From the NCBI RefSeq assembly GCF_040610475.1, contig NZ_JBEXMJ010000013.1, positions 151,625 through 215,624 on the forward strand: a DNA stretch of 64,000 nt, read 5' to 3'. The DNA is from Actinopolymorpha sp. NPDC004070. Its GTDB lineage: Bacteria; Actinomycetota; Actinomycetes; Propionibacteriales; Actinopolymorphaceae. Position 1 is the first letter of the stretch; every line of letters starts with the position of its first letter. Of the stretch, positions 29,359 through 37,853 are shown one piece after another. Under the pieces are notes generated by a model. The model did no database searches. It saw nothing but the letters and a program-made list of their open reading frames with translations, and was not told where the DNA came from. The position numbers and the translations under genes were made by a program.

Positions 29359-29580
29359 TCACTGGTCGTCCTTGGGCTCGTGGTGGCCGTACCGCTTGAA
29401 GACGAGGTACAGCGCGAGCGCAAAGCCGAGCAGAATTCCCACGGGCACCAGGAAGGACGTTCGGAAGTAGTGGTCGCCGAGCCAGCCGAGTCCGCCGTAG
29501 AGTCCCACTCCGGCCACGAGATAGCCGAAGGCACTCCAGGGATCCTGCCCGCGGTGCGGGGGCGGCTCGTTCTGCCTCAT
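29359..29580 (-). CDS. AtpZ/AtpI-like small membrane protein
   Basis: A 73-residue protein with two membrane helices (SAFGYLVAGVGLYGGLGWLG and FLVPVGILLGFALALYLVFK), the pattern of the AtpZ/AtpI family that helps assemble the c-ring or supply ions. It starts the atp operon core, 40 bp before atpB. Confidence 0.82.
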   Translation of the reverse strand: MRQNEPPPHRGQDPWSAFGYLVAGVGLYGGLGWLGDHYFRTSFLVPVGILLGFALALYLVFKRYGHHEPKDDQ

Positions 29581-29688
29581 CGCGCACCGAACGGTAGCAG
29601 TCGGGGCGGCTGTTGGCCCCGGCGGGGTAAAGGGACGGTAATGACGCGCGGCACGTGGCCGGGGCCCACCGGCGCGCCCTCCCGGCGG

Positions 29689-30183
29689 TCACGACGCACC
29701 GCCGGAGGTGCCGGTACCGCTGGTGCTGGAGGCGCTGGTGCTGGAGGCGCTGGTGCTGGAGGCGCTGGGCCGGTCGTCGAAGTCGTAGATCGGCTGCCGC
29801 ATGCGGACGAACGCCCGCAACTCACCCGCCAGCCAGGTGGCCACGCAGGCCAGCACGGCGAGCGCGGTGGCGGTGCGGTTGAGCACGTCGTCGATCCCGT
29901 CGACCGTGCCGAGAATGGCCAGCAGTCCGCCGAAGATCACCACGCGGACGAAGTAGCTGCCCACCGCGACCAGGAGGACCACCTCGGGATACATCGTGCG
30001 TACCGCCCGCATCGCGAGGAGTCCGACGCCGGAGAAGACCAGGACCACGGCCGCGCCGACGAAGGCACCGACCAGCCCGCGACTTCCGGCGACCACCGTG
30101 CTCACCGCGACGGTGAGCACCGCGACCACCAGGGTCGGGAGCAGCGCACCGCGCAGCAGGGGGGTCACTCTGTCGGTCGTCAC
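29689..30183 (-). CDS. Four-helix membrane protein upstream of the atp operon
   Basis: A 164-residue protein with four predicted membrane helices (LLPTLVVAVLTVAVSTVVAG, VGAFVGAAVVLVFSGVGLLA, VVLLVAVGSYFVRVVIFGGL, TATALAVLACVATWLAGELR), size and position fitting the ATP synthase protein I group. The tail is Ser/Thr repeats (SSTSASSTSASSTSGTGTSG) from a 15-bp DNA repeat. The start is uncertain: GTG 30183 is the best-placed start, with GAGGA 14 bases upstream. No function can be assigned from motifs. Confidence 0.7.
   Translation of the reverse strand: MTTDRVTPLLRGALLPTLVVAVLTVAVSTVVAGSRGLVGAFVGAAVVLVFSGVGLLAMRAVRTMYPEVVLLVAVGSYFVRVVIFGGLLAILGTVDGIDDVLNRTATALAVLACVATWLAGELRAFVRMRQPIYDFDDRPSASSTSASSTSASSTSGTGTSGGAS
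29719..29763. repeat. 15-bp tandem repeat, three units
   Basis: Three identical copies of GCTGGTGCTGGAGGC within the 3' end of the membrane-protein gene, coding Ser/Thr/Ala residues. Confidence 0.85.
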
Positions 30184-30224
30184 GACGGCGGCCGTCCTCG
30201 GGAGAAGTCCATCAAGGTTTGTGA

Positions 30225-30230
30225 AACTTA
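30225..30230 (-). promoter_or_regulatory. Candidate -10 driving the atp region
   Basis: TAAGTT on the minus strand would start RNA near 30217, some 35 nt before GTG 30183. No convincing -35 is seen. Confidence 0.3.
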
Positions 30231-30333
30231 GCACAAGGTCCGGGCAAAACTCGAATTCTCGCCCACCGACCGTGGGTCGCACCCCGGCCGGATCCGGCCC
30301 TCGGGGCCCTTCGCCGGGGGTCCCCGCCGGGAC

Positions 30334-31464
30334 TCACCCGGCTCGCAGCGGATGTGGCAGCTTACGACGCCGGGGCAGGACGGCCGTACACAGGATGGCC
30401 ACCACGACCACCACACCCACCACGGCGGCGGTGACCCAGCTGGTCCACAACCCGACCGCGACCATTCCGAACGACATCACGCCGGCCCACAGGTACATCA
30501 CCAGCACCGCGCCCGGGTGGGAGTGCCCGAGCTCCAGGTGCAGCCGGTGGTGCAGGTGCTTCTTGTCCGCGTCGAAGGGTGACCGTCCCGCGCGGGTACG
30601 CCGGATCACCGCCAGCAGCAGGTCGATGAACGGTAGCGCCATCACCGCGATCGGCAGGACCAACGGCAGCAGCGCCGGCAGCAGGCTCTGCCGTACGTTC
30701 GTGGCCGCGGTGACGCTCGGGTCCAGCCAGCCGGTCAGGCTGATCGTCGAGGCGGCCAGCATCAGGCCCAGCAGGTAGGCGCCGGAGTCGCCGAGGAACA
30801 CCCGCGCCGGGAAGAAGTTGTGCGGCAGGAAGCCCAGGCACGCACCGGCCACCACCACGGTGACCAGCGTCGCCGTGGTCGCGCGGTTGAGGGACAGCCC
30901 CACCGTCAGGCCGTAGGAGTACGTGAAGAACGCGGCGGCGCCGACGCACACCACCCCCGCGGCCAGGCCGTCCAGCCCGTCCACGAAGTTGACGGCGTTC
31001 GCCATCGCCACGATCACCACCGCGGACACGATCGCGCTCTGCGCCGGGGACAGCGACAACGTGGTGCCGTCGGGCAGCGGCAGCCAGTTCAGCTGGATGC
31101 CGGACACCACCAGAATCCCCGCGGCGACGACCTGGCCGGCGAGTTTGGTGATCGGGTCCAGGTCGACCACGTCGTCGACCGCGCCGACCACGGCGATCAC
31201 GAACCCGGCGAGCAGGAGGGCCCAGACGTCCCCGCGCAACTCGGGCAACAGGCCCAGGAACGGCAGATGGGTGGAGACCACGAACGCCGCCAGCACCCCG
31301 CCGAGCACCGCGAGCCCGCCCAGCCGCGGGATCGGGACCGAGTTGATGTCGCGGTCCCGGATCTCCCGGACGGCCCCGATCCGCGCCGCGAACCGCCGGG
31401 CGAGCCCACCGAGGAGGTAGGTCGTACCGGCGGCGACGAGAAGGACCAGCAGGTATTCGCGCAC
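30334..31464 (-). CDS. Polyprenyl-phosphate GlcNAc-1-phosphate transferase (WecA/TagO-like)
   Basis: A 376-residue membrane enzyme with about eleven helices. It moves a sugar-1-phosphate from a UDP-sugar to decaprenyl/undecaprenyl phosphate, starting wall polymer or arabinogalactan linker synthesis. Motifs: VVGAVDDVVDLDPITK (DDxxD), AVNFVDGLDGLAAG, RVFLGDSGAYLLG, and the cytoplasmic DADKKHLHHRLHLELGHSH typical of WecA/TagO/Rfe rather than MraY. It forms an operon with the phosphatase and Sua5 genes upstream. Confidence 0.88.
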   Translation of the reverse strand: MREYLLVLLVAAGTTYLLGGLARRFAARIGAVREIRDRDINSVPIPRLGGLAVLGGVLAAFVVSTHLPFLGLLPELRGDVWALLLAGFVIAVVGAVDDVVDLDPITKLAGQVVAAGILVVSGIQLNWLPLPDGTTLSLSPAQSAIVSAVVIVAMANAVNFVDGLDGLAAGVVCVGAAAFFTYSYGLTVGLSLNRATTATLVTVVVAGACLGFLPHNFFPARVFLGDSGAYLLGLMLAASTISLTGWLDPSVTAATNVRQSLLPALLPLVLPIAVMALPFIDLLLAVIRRTRAGRSPFDADKKHLHHRLHLELGHSHPGAVLVMYLWAGVMSFGMVAVGLWTSWVTAAVVGVVVVVAILCTAVLPRRRKLPHPLRAG

Positions 31465-31473
31465 GCGGCCGCC

Positions 31474-32088
31474 CTACGAGCCGGCCAGTGCGGTGACCGA
31501 CACCCCGACGGCCTCGGCGATGATCGCGCCGACGTGTTCGTACACCTCCACCGACTGCCCGATGGGGTCGGGGATGTCGTCGTCGTCCAGCCGCGCGGGC
31601 CGCACGGTGCCCCGCGCCCGGGCGGCGGCCGCGACCAGCGCCCGCGCCCGCTCGACCGGCTCGGCGGGCAGCTCCGGCGGCGCGGCCACCGTGGTCCGGT
31701 CCGCTGCGTGGTCGGTCAGGGCGGCGGCGAGCCGGGCGAACTCGGTGATCGTGAACGTACGCCGCAACGCGCCCGGATCCAGCGTCACGACGTCGCTGCG
31801 GTGGGCGCGGGTGGCGGCCAGCACCAGGTCGGCACCGCCCACGTGGGACTCGGTGAGCTCGGCGGAGACGAACCCGGTGGGGTCGGCGGCGTAGGCCTTG
31901 ACCTGGGCCGCCGCCTCTGTGGTCATCTGCCGGCCGTCCATCGTGCCGGTCCCCGCGCTGTACACGGTGAAGCGGTCCGCGTCCGGTCCCAGCCTGGCCG
32001 CGAGGGCGGCCCTGGTCATGCGTTCGGCCATCGGCGACCGGCACATGTTGCCGGTGCAGACGTAGAGGATCGCGAACGTGTCGCTCAT
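31474..32088 (-). CDS. Low-molecular-weight protein-tyrosine phosphatase family
   Basis: A 204-residue phosphatase. The CX5R loop is VCTGNMCRSPMAERM near residue 10; the general-acid aspartate is likely in DDIPDPIGQSVEVYEHV. It is longer than the classic 150-residue enzyme because of an Ala-rich insert (residues 120-165). Such enzymes often sit with polysaccharide export or undecaprenyl-sugar genes; the WecA-like gene is nine bases downstream. The ATG overlaps the sua5 stop (ATGA). Confidence 0.87.
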   Translation of the reverse strand: MSDTFAILYVCTGNMCRSPMAERMTRAALAARLGPDADRFTVYSAGTGTMDGRQMTTEAAAQVKAYAADPTGFVSAELTESHVGGADLVLAATRAHRSDVVTLDPGALRRTFTITEFARLAAALTDHAADRTTVAAPPELPAEPVERARALVAAAARARGTVRPARLDDDDIPDPIGQSVEVYEHVGAIIAEAVGVSVTALAGS

Positions 32089-32735
32089 CGGGCGAGGTCC
32101 TCGATCTCGGGGACCACCGCGCGCAGCCGGGCCAGGGAGATCGCTCCGGCCCGCAGGATGCGCGGCGTGCCGCCGGTCAGGTCGACGATGGTGGACGCCA
32201 CCGAGCCCGGGGTCGGGCCGCCGTCGAGGTAGACCGACACGTCGTCACCGAGCTGCTCCTCGGCGTCGTCACAGGTGGTCGCGGCGGGAACCCCGGACTT
32301 GTTGGCGCTGCTCACCGCGAGAGGCCCGGTCTTCTCCAGCAACGCCAGCGAGATCTCCTCGTCGGGCATGCGGACCGCGACCGTCTCGCCGGTCTCGCCG
32401 ATGTTCCACACCAGGCTGGGCTGCTGGCGGCAGATGATGGTGAGGGCGCCCGGCCAGAACTGCTTGACCAGCGCCCGGCCGGCGTCGGGGATGTCGGTGG
32501 CGATGCCGTCGAGGGTGGCGACCGAGCCAACCAGCACCGGCGGCGGCATCGAGTGGCCGCGGCCCTTGGCGGCCAGCAGGGCGTCGACCGCCGCCGGCAC
32601 GAACGCGTCGGCGGCGATGCCGTAGACGGTGTCGGTGGGCAGCACCACGAGGTCGCCGGCCGCGATCGCGGAGGCGGCGATTTCCAACCCGATCGTGCGT
32701 TCGTCCCGATCCGCGCAGGAATAGCGTTCGCTCAC
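32085..32735 (-). CDS. Threonylcarbamoyl-AMP synthase (Sua5/YwlC/YrdC)
   Basis: A 216-residue enzyme that makes threonylcarbamoyl-AMP from threonine, bicarbonate and ATP for the t6A37 modification of ANN-reading tRNAs. YrdC-domain motifs: GDLVVLPTDTVYGIAADAFV, AAKGRGHSMPPPVLVGS, GPLAVSSANKSGVPAATTCD and STIVDLTGGTPRILRAGAIS. No Sua5 C-terminal extension. GTG start, 75 bp after prmC. Confidence 0.92.
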   Translation of the reverse strand: MSERYSCADRDERTIGLEIAASAIAAGDLVVLPTDTVYGIAADAFVPAAVDALLAAKGRGHSMPPPVLVGSVATLDGIATDIPDAGRALVKQFWPGALTIICRQQPSLVWNIGETGETVAVRMPDEEISLALLEKTGPLAVSSANKSGVPAATTCDDAEEQLGDDVSVYLDGGPTPGSVASTIVDLTGGTPRILRAGAISLARLRAVVPEIEDLAR

Positions 32736-32810
32736 AGTCGCTCATCGTGCCATGCCGAGGTGAGAACCGACCGGGCAGCCGCCGGGGCGTCGGGACACCG
32801 CCGGTCACCT

Positions 32811-33674
32811 TCAGCGAGCGACCCGCCACGCGGTGACGAATCGGTGCCGCCCGGCCAGGTCCAGGTGGTCGCGTACGCGGTCCCATCGGCCCGTCCCGGC
32901 GAACACCGCGGGCGCGGTCTCCCCCTGCACGTCGGCGTGTTCGACGACGGCCACCCCGCCGGGCCGCAGCAGCCGCGCGGCCGTCCGCTCGACCATCCGG
33001 ATGGCGTCCAGGCCGTCCGGCCCGGACCACAGCGCCAGCGCCGGATCGTGGTCGCGCACCTCGCGCTCGACCGACTCGTAGGCCTCCAGCGGGATGTACG
33101 GCGGGTTGGCGATCACCAGGTCGACCGTGCCGTCGAGGTCGGGGAACGCCGTCGCCGCGTCGCCGCGGACCAGCGTGACGTCGGTGCCGGCGAGGTTGCG
33201 CTCGGCCCAGGCGTGCGCGTCCGGGTCCAGCTCGACGGCGTACACGCGCGCACCGGGCACCTCCCCCGCGATCGACCCGGCGATCGCGCCGGACCCCGTG
33301 CACAGGTCGACCACCAGCGGTGCTTCGCCGAGGCCACGAGCGAGGCCGGCCAGGGCGCCGATCGCCCAGTCGACCACCACCTCGGTCTCCGGCCGCGGCA
33401 CGAAGACGCCCGGCCCGACCAGGAGCTCCAGGTGGCGGAACGGCGCGGTGCCGGTGAGGTGCTGCAGGGGTTCGCGGCCCGCGCGGCGGGCGACGAGCTC
33501 GGCGTACCGGCGTTCCTGGTCCGGGCCGAGCTCGATCGAGGACCACGCCAGCCGCGACCTCGGCACCCCCAGCAGATGGGCGAGCAGCGCCTCCGCGTCG
33601 TGCCGCGGCGAGGCGACCCCGGCCTCGGCGAGGCGGCGGGCCGCGGGTTCCAGAACCTTCCGGACGGGAGTCAT
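32811..33674 (-). CDS. prmC: Peptide chain release factor N5-glutamine methyltransferase
   Basis: A 287-residue SAM-dependent enzyme that methylates the GGQ glutamine of release factors. The N-terminal helical domain is RRLAEAGVASPRHDAEALLA. The SAM motif is VVDLCTGSGAIAGSIAGEVP and the substrate motif DLVIANPPYIPLEAY. It lies directly after prfA, its substrate. Confidence 0.94.
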   Translation of the reverse strand: MTPVRKVLEPAARRLAEAGVASPRHDAEALLAHLLGVPRSRLAWSSIELGPDQERRYAELVARRAGREPLQHLTGTAPFRHLELLVGPGVFVPRPETEVVVDWAIGALAGLARGLGEAPLVVDLCTGSGAIAGSIAGEVPGARVYAVELDPDAHAWAERNLAGTDVTLVRGDAATAFPDLDGTVDLVIANPPYIPLEAYESVEREVRDHDPALALWSGPDGLDAIRMVERTAARLLRPGGVAVVEHADVQGETAPAVFAGTGRWDRVRDHLDLAGRHRFVTAWRVAR

Positions 33675-33710
33675 CGGCGTTCGGTCAACGGATCGTCGGC
33701 TGGCGCGGGC

Positions 33711-34793
33711 TCAGCCGGCCTGGCTCTCCAGCGCGCCGAGGCGCTCGCGCTGGTCGGCTTCGAGCAGCGCCGCGATCACCCCGTCGAGTTCGCCGTCGAG
33801 CACGTGGTCGAGGTTGTAGGCGGTGTAGCCGACCCGGTGGTCGGTGATGCGGTTCTGGGGGAAGTTGTACGTACGGACCCGCTCGGACCGGTCGACGGTG
33901 CGCACCTGGCTGCGGCGGGCCGCGGCGGCCTCCTGGTCGGCGGCCTCCTGGGCCACGGCCAGCAGCCGGGACCGCAGGATGCGCAGGGCCTGCTCCTTGT
34001 TCTGCAGCTGGCTCTTCTCGTTCTGGCAGGAGACCACGATCCCGGTGGGCACGTGGGTGATGCGTACGGCGGAGTCGGTGGTGTTGACGCTCTGCCCGCC
34101 GGGTCCGGACGAACGGAACACGTCGACGCGCAGGTCCTTGTCCTCGATCTCCACGTCGACGTCCTCGGCCTCGGGCAGCACCAGGACCCCCGCGGCGGAG
34201 GTGTGGATGCGCCCCTGCGACTCTGTGACGGGCACCCGTTGCACGCGATGGACGCCACCCTCGAACTTCAGCCGGGCGTACGGCGTCTCCCCCGGCTCGG
34301 CGCCGTTGCGTCCCTTCACTGCGAGGGTGAGGTTCTTGACGCCGCCGAGGTCGGACTCGGCCACGTCGAGCGTCTCGGTCTTCCAGCCGTGGCGTTCGGC
34401 GTAGCGGAGGTACATCCGCACCAGGTCGCCGGCGAACAGCGCGGACTCCGCGCCGCCTTCACCGGCCTTGATCTCCAGCAGGACGTTCTTGTCCTCGTGC
34501 GGGTCCCGGGGCAGCAACAGCAGCCGCAGGCGCTCGGCCGCCGCCTCCTCCTCACCGGCCAGGCGGTCGGCCTCCTCGGCGAAGCCGGGGTCCTCCGCCG
34601 CGAGCTCCCGGGCGGCCGCCGCGTCCTCCACGAGGTCCCGCCAGGCGGTGTGCGCGGCCACGACCCGGCCCAGCTCGGCGTACCGCCGGCCGACCTTGCG
34701 CGCGCTCGCCTGGTCGGCGTGGATCGCGGGGTCGGCGAGGCGGCGCTCGAGGTCGGCGTGCTCGGCGAGCAGCGACTCGACGGATTCGAACAC
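33711..34793 (-). CDS. prfA: Peptide chain release factor 1
   Basis: A 360-residue class-I release factor for UAA/UAG. The anticodon-like tripeptide is P-V-T in [14 protein letters not shown], and the catalytic GGQ is in [20 protein letters not shown]. Length is standard. It is 186 bp from rpmE, with a 9-bp repeat and the rpmE terminator in between. Confidence 0.96.
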   Translation of the reverse strand: MFESVESLLAEHADLERRLADPAIHADQASARKVGRRYAELGRVVAAHTAWRDLVEDAAAARELAAEDPGFAEEADRLAGEEEAAAERLRLLLLPRDPHEDKNVLLEIKAGEGGAESALFAGDLVRMYLRYAERHGWKTETLDVAESDLGGVKNLTLAVKGRNGAEPGETPYARLKFEGGVHRVQRVPVTESQGRIHTSAAGVLVLPEAEDVDVEIEDKDLRVDVFRSSGPGGQSVNTTDSAVRITHVPTGIVVSCQNEKSQLQNKEQALRILRSRLLAVAQEAADQEAAAARRSQVRTVDRSERVRTYNFPQNRITDHRVGYTAYNLDHVLDGELDGVIAALLEADQRERLGALESQAG

Positions 34794-34810
34794 GGAGGCC
34801 TCCTCAGTGG

Positions 34811-34855
34811 CGGTACGGGCGGTACGGGCGGTACGGGCGGTACGGGCGGTACGGG
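34811..34855. repeat. 9-bp tandem repeat, five units
   Basis: Five perfect copies of CGGTACGGG between rpmE and prfA, 20 bp upstream of the prfA start. They lie in the prfA leader on the minus strand. Confidence 0.9.
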
Positions 34856-34928
34856 CGGAGCGGCAGGTGTGCGGGCAGACGAATCAAGGCGGCGGCGTAC
34901 GGTGCGGCAGGCCGCGCGGACGCAAACA

Positions 34929-34969
34929 GCGCCGGCCACGCGGACCCGGAAAGGTCCGCCGGCCGGCGC
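34929..34969 (-). terminator. rpmE terminator
   Basis: GCGCCGGCC..GCGGACC pairs with GGTCCGC.GGCCGGCGC, with a small internal loop and a CGGAAA loop. On the minus strand it starts 11 nt after the rpmE stop and is followed by TGTTTGCG. Confidence 0.7.
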
Positions 34970-34979
34970 TGAACGCTCG

Positions 34980-35204
34980 CTACTTGCTCTTCTTGCCCTG
35001 GGCCTGCGCGTAACGCTTCTCGAACCGGGCCACCCGGCCACCGGTGTCGAGCAGCTTCTGCTTGCCGGTGTAGAAGGGGTGGCAGTTGGAGCACACGTCG
35101 GTGTGGATGCTGCCGGAGGTCGACGTGCTGCGCGTGGTGAACTCGTTGCCACACGTGCAGGTCACGGACGTCTCGCGGTACTGGGGGTGGATGTCAGGCT
35201 TCAC
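34980..35204 (-). CDS. rpmE: 50S ribosomal protein L31, zinc-binding form
   Basis: A 74-residue L31 beginning [20 protein letters not shown]. The CTCG and [12 protein letters not shown] pairs mark the Cys4-type (C+) zinc paralogue, which is usually replaced by a zinc-free form under zinc starvation. It has its own terminator. Confidence 0.96.
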   Translation of the reverse strand: MKPDIHPQYRETSVTCTCGNEFTTRSTSTSGSIHTDVCSNCHPFYTGKQKLLDTGGRVARFEKRYAQAQGKKSK

Positions 35205-35392
35205 GGCTTTCCTCCGCTCTCGGGGCGCCGGGTCGTCACACCTTGGGGCGGGACGTGAACCGGGGCCAGCGAATCAGTGTGCCATCTGGGCGCCACGACT
35301 GCTCAACCGGCCCGGCCCCGTCCGCATTCCCGAGGGAGCTGCGGGCGGAGCCGGGGTCGAACTTCGGTCCGAGGCTCGCGGGCCCGGTCGGA

Positions 35393-37516
35393 TCAGTCGT
35401 CGTCGCGGCGGTCGCGGGACGAGGACGGCGCCGTCGGCATCGTCTTGTTGATCTGCATCAGGAACTCGACGTTGCTCCGGGTCTGCCGCAGCTTCTCCAG
35501 GACGAGTTCGAGTGCCTGCTGCCCGTCGAGCCCGGACAGGACCCTGCGGAGCTTCCAGACGATGCCGAGCTCCTCCTTGCCCATGAGGAGCTCCTCGCGC
35601 CGGGTGCCGGACGCCACCACGTCGATCGCCGGGAAGATGCGCTTCTCGGAGAACTCCCGCCGCAGCCGCAGCTCCATGTTGCCGGTGCCCTTGAACTCCT
35701 CGAAGATCACTTCGTCCATCTTCGAGCCGGTCTCGATCAGGGCGGTCGCCAGGATCGTCAGCGAGCCGCCGTTCTCGATGTTGCGGGCCGCGCCGAAGAA
35801 CCGCTTGGGCGGGTACAGCGCGCTGGAGTCCACACCACCGGACAGGATCCGCCCGCTGGCCGGGGCCGCGATGTTGTACGCCCGGCCCAGGCGGGTGATC
35901 GAGTCCAGCAGGACCACCACGTCGTGGCCGAGCTCGACCAGGCGCTTGGCCCGCTCGATCGCGAGCTCGGCGACCGTGGTGTGGTCGTCGGCCGGGCGGT
36001 CGAAGGTCGAGGCGATGACCTCACCCTTGACCGTCCGCTGCATGTCGGTGACTTCCTCGGGGCGCTCGTCGACGAGCACGACCATGAGGTGGGCCTCGGG
36101 GTTGTTCTGCGTGATCGCGTTGGCGATCGCCTGCAGGATCAGCGTCTTTCCGGCCTTCGGCGGAGAGACGATCAGACCGCGCTGCCCCTTGCCGATCGGC
36201 GTGACCAGATCCATGATCCGCGTCGTGGGGTTGTTGGCGTCGACCTCGAGCCGCAACCGCTCCTGCGGGTACAGCGGCGTGAGCTTGTTGAACTCCGCCC
36301 GCTGCTTGGACAGCTCCGGGTCCGCGCCGTTCACGGTGTCCACCCGGATCAGCGGGTTGAACTTCTCCCGCCGCTCGCCCTCGCGGGGCTGGCGGATGGC
36401 GCCGATGATGGCGTCGCCCTTGCGCAGGCCGAACTTCTTGACCATGGCCAGGGAGACGTAGACGTCGTTCGGGCCGGGCAGGAAGCCGCTGGTGCGGACG
36501 AACGCGTAGTTGTCGAGAACGTCCAGTATTCCCGCCACCGGGATGAGTACGTCGTCCTCGGACAGCTGCGGCTCCGAGTCGAAGCGGTCCCGGCCGCCAC
36601 GGCGGCCACCGTCACGGTCGCGGCCACCGCTGTCGCGGCCACCGCCGCCACCGTCGCGGTCGCGGAACCGGTCGCGGGAGCGACGCCTGCGACGCCGGCC
36701 GCCGCCGTCCTCGTCGTCATCGTTGCTGCTGCTGTTGCGGTTGCCCCGGCCGCCGTCGCGGTTGGGGTCGCGGCTGTCTCGGTCCCGGTTGTCCCGGTTG
36801 CCGTCGCGGCCGTCACGGTCCCGGTTGTCGCGGGACTCGCGGCTGTCGCGGTTGCCACGACCGCCTTCCCGGTCGCCCTCGCGGTTGTCGCGGGACTCGC
36901 GGTTGTCCCGGTTGGAGTCACGGTTGGAGTCACGGCCGTCGCGGCCGGTCTCCTGACCGGCGTCGCGGCCGGACTCGCGTCCGCCGTCGCGCCGGTTGTC
37001 CCGGCCGCCGTCGCGGTCGGTCTCCCGCTCGTCGCGTACCCGCTCGGAGGTCGCGTCCGTGGCCTGCTCCTCGCTCGCCGCCACCTGGGTGCGGGCCCGG
37101 CGCCGCTGACCGTTGCCGTTGGCGGTGGGGTCGGTCTGGGACTCGGTCCCGGCCGCGGTGGCGTCACCGGCCGGCGCGTCCCCGCCGGCGATGTCGATCT
37201 GGGTCTGCTCACCGCGCCCTCGGGCGCGGGCCGCTCTCTTCGCCGCGGGACGCGCGGCGGACTCGTCCGAAACGGCAGGTGTCGGAGTGCCGCCGGCCTG
37301 CGCCGCCTTGATGGCGTCGATCAGCTGCGACTTCCGCATCCGCGCGGTCCCGGTGATACCGAGGCCCTGCGCGACCTGCTGCAGTTCGGCGAGCACCATC
37401 CCCGACAGGCCACTCGCGCGACGCCGCGTCCGGGTCGATCCGTCCTCCTGGGACGGCTGACCGGAGACAACGGAGTCGGGAGCCTGCGAGGTGGTGAGAT
37501 CAGTGGTATCGGTCAC
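35393..37516 (-). CDS. rho: Transcription termination factor Rho
   Basis: A 707-residue hexameric RNA helicase, about 290 residues longer than E. coli Rho. Residues 35-75 are the Rho_N helix domain (LAELQQVAQGLGITGTARMR). Residues 75-300 are a disordered, Arg/Asp/Asn/Gly-rich insertion (runs such as DNRDRDGRDGNRDNRDRDSR). Then the cold-shock-like RNA-binding domain (AGILDVLDNYAFVRTSGFLP) and the RecA core with P-loop SPPKAGKTLIL and LVELGHDVVVLLDSITRLGR. Start GTG 37516 follows GGAAGG. Such insertions are known in actinobacterial Rho, where they increase RNA affinity. Confidence 0.96.
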   Translation of the reverse strand: MTDTTDLTTSQAPDSVVSGQPSQEDGSTRTRRRASGLSGMVLAELQQVAQGLGITGTARMRKSQLIDAIKAAQAGGTPTPAVSDESAARPAAKRAARARGRGEQTQIDIAGGDAPAGDATAAGTESQTDPTANGNGQRRRARTQVAASEEQATDATSERVRDERETDRDGGRDNRRDGGRESGRDAGQETGRDGRDSNRDSNRDNRESRDNREGDREGGRGNRDSRESRDNRDRDGRDGNRDNRDRDSRDPNRDGGRGNRNSSSNDDDEDGGGRRRRRRSRDRFRDRDGGGGGRDSGGRDRDGGRRGGRDRFDSEPQLSEDDVLIPVAGILDVLDNYAFVRTSGFLPGPNDVYVSLAMVKKFGLRKGDAIIGAIRQPREGERREKFNPLIRVDTVNGADPELSKQRAEFNKLTPLYPQERLRLEVDANNPTTRIMDLVTPIGKGQRGLIVSPPKAGKTLILQAIANAITQNNPEAHLMVVLVDERPEEVTDMQRTVKGEVIASTFDRPADDHTTVAELAIERAKRLVELGHDVVVLLDSITRLGRAYNIAAPASGRILSGGVDSSALYPPKRFFGAARNIENGGSLTILATALIETGSKMDEVIFEEFKGTGNMELRLRREFSEKRIFPAIDVVASGTRREELLMGKEELGIVWKLRRVLSGLDGQQALELVLEKLRQTRSNVEFLMQINKTMPTAPSSSRDRRDDD

Positions 37517-37853
37517 GTGAGGTCCTTCCCACGCGTGATGTCGGCCGTGGTGATCGCGTGCCAACCTGTCGATTGCCGGCGAATGCCGGGTCCTCCCTGG
37601 TGGAGTTCGCGCGCTGTGCGCACGAGGTGGATCTTCTCGACGAGTCCGGGTCCGCCGGCTGTGCCTTTGTCCGCACAAACAGTGCACAAAACCACAGAGG
37701 GGACGCCACAGAAACTGTTGACAGCGAAGAAACGCTTCCCGGATTCGTGGCGAGATGGCGCCAAGCCGAAACATGGGCTCGGGCTCGTCACGGAGCCTAA
37801 CAGAATCTCTGGGTTCTGGCTGCTCCCCCCTGTGAACATCCCTCCCGGCGTTC
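37517..37853 (-). other. 337-bp rho upstream region
   Basis: No gene is seen. The minus strand has TTAGGCT at 37794-37800, resembling the -10 of other genes here, which would give rho a leader of about 270 nt. The leader is less GC-rich than its surroundings (for example GTTTTGTGCACTGTTTGTGC near 37675). No clear intrinsic terminator is visible. Confidence 0.5.
37794..37799 (-). promoter_or_regulatory. Candidate rho -10
   Basis: TAGGCT on the minus strand; predicted start near 37787. This promoter would separate rho from thrB transcription. Confidence 0.35.
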
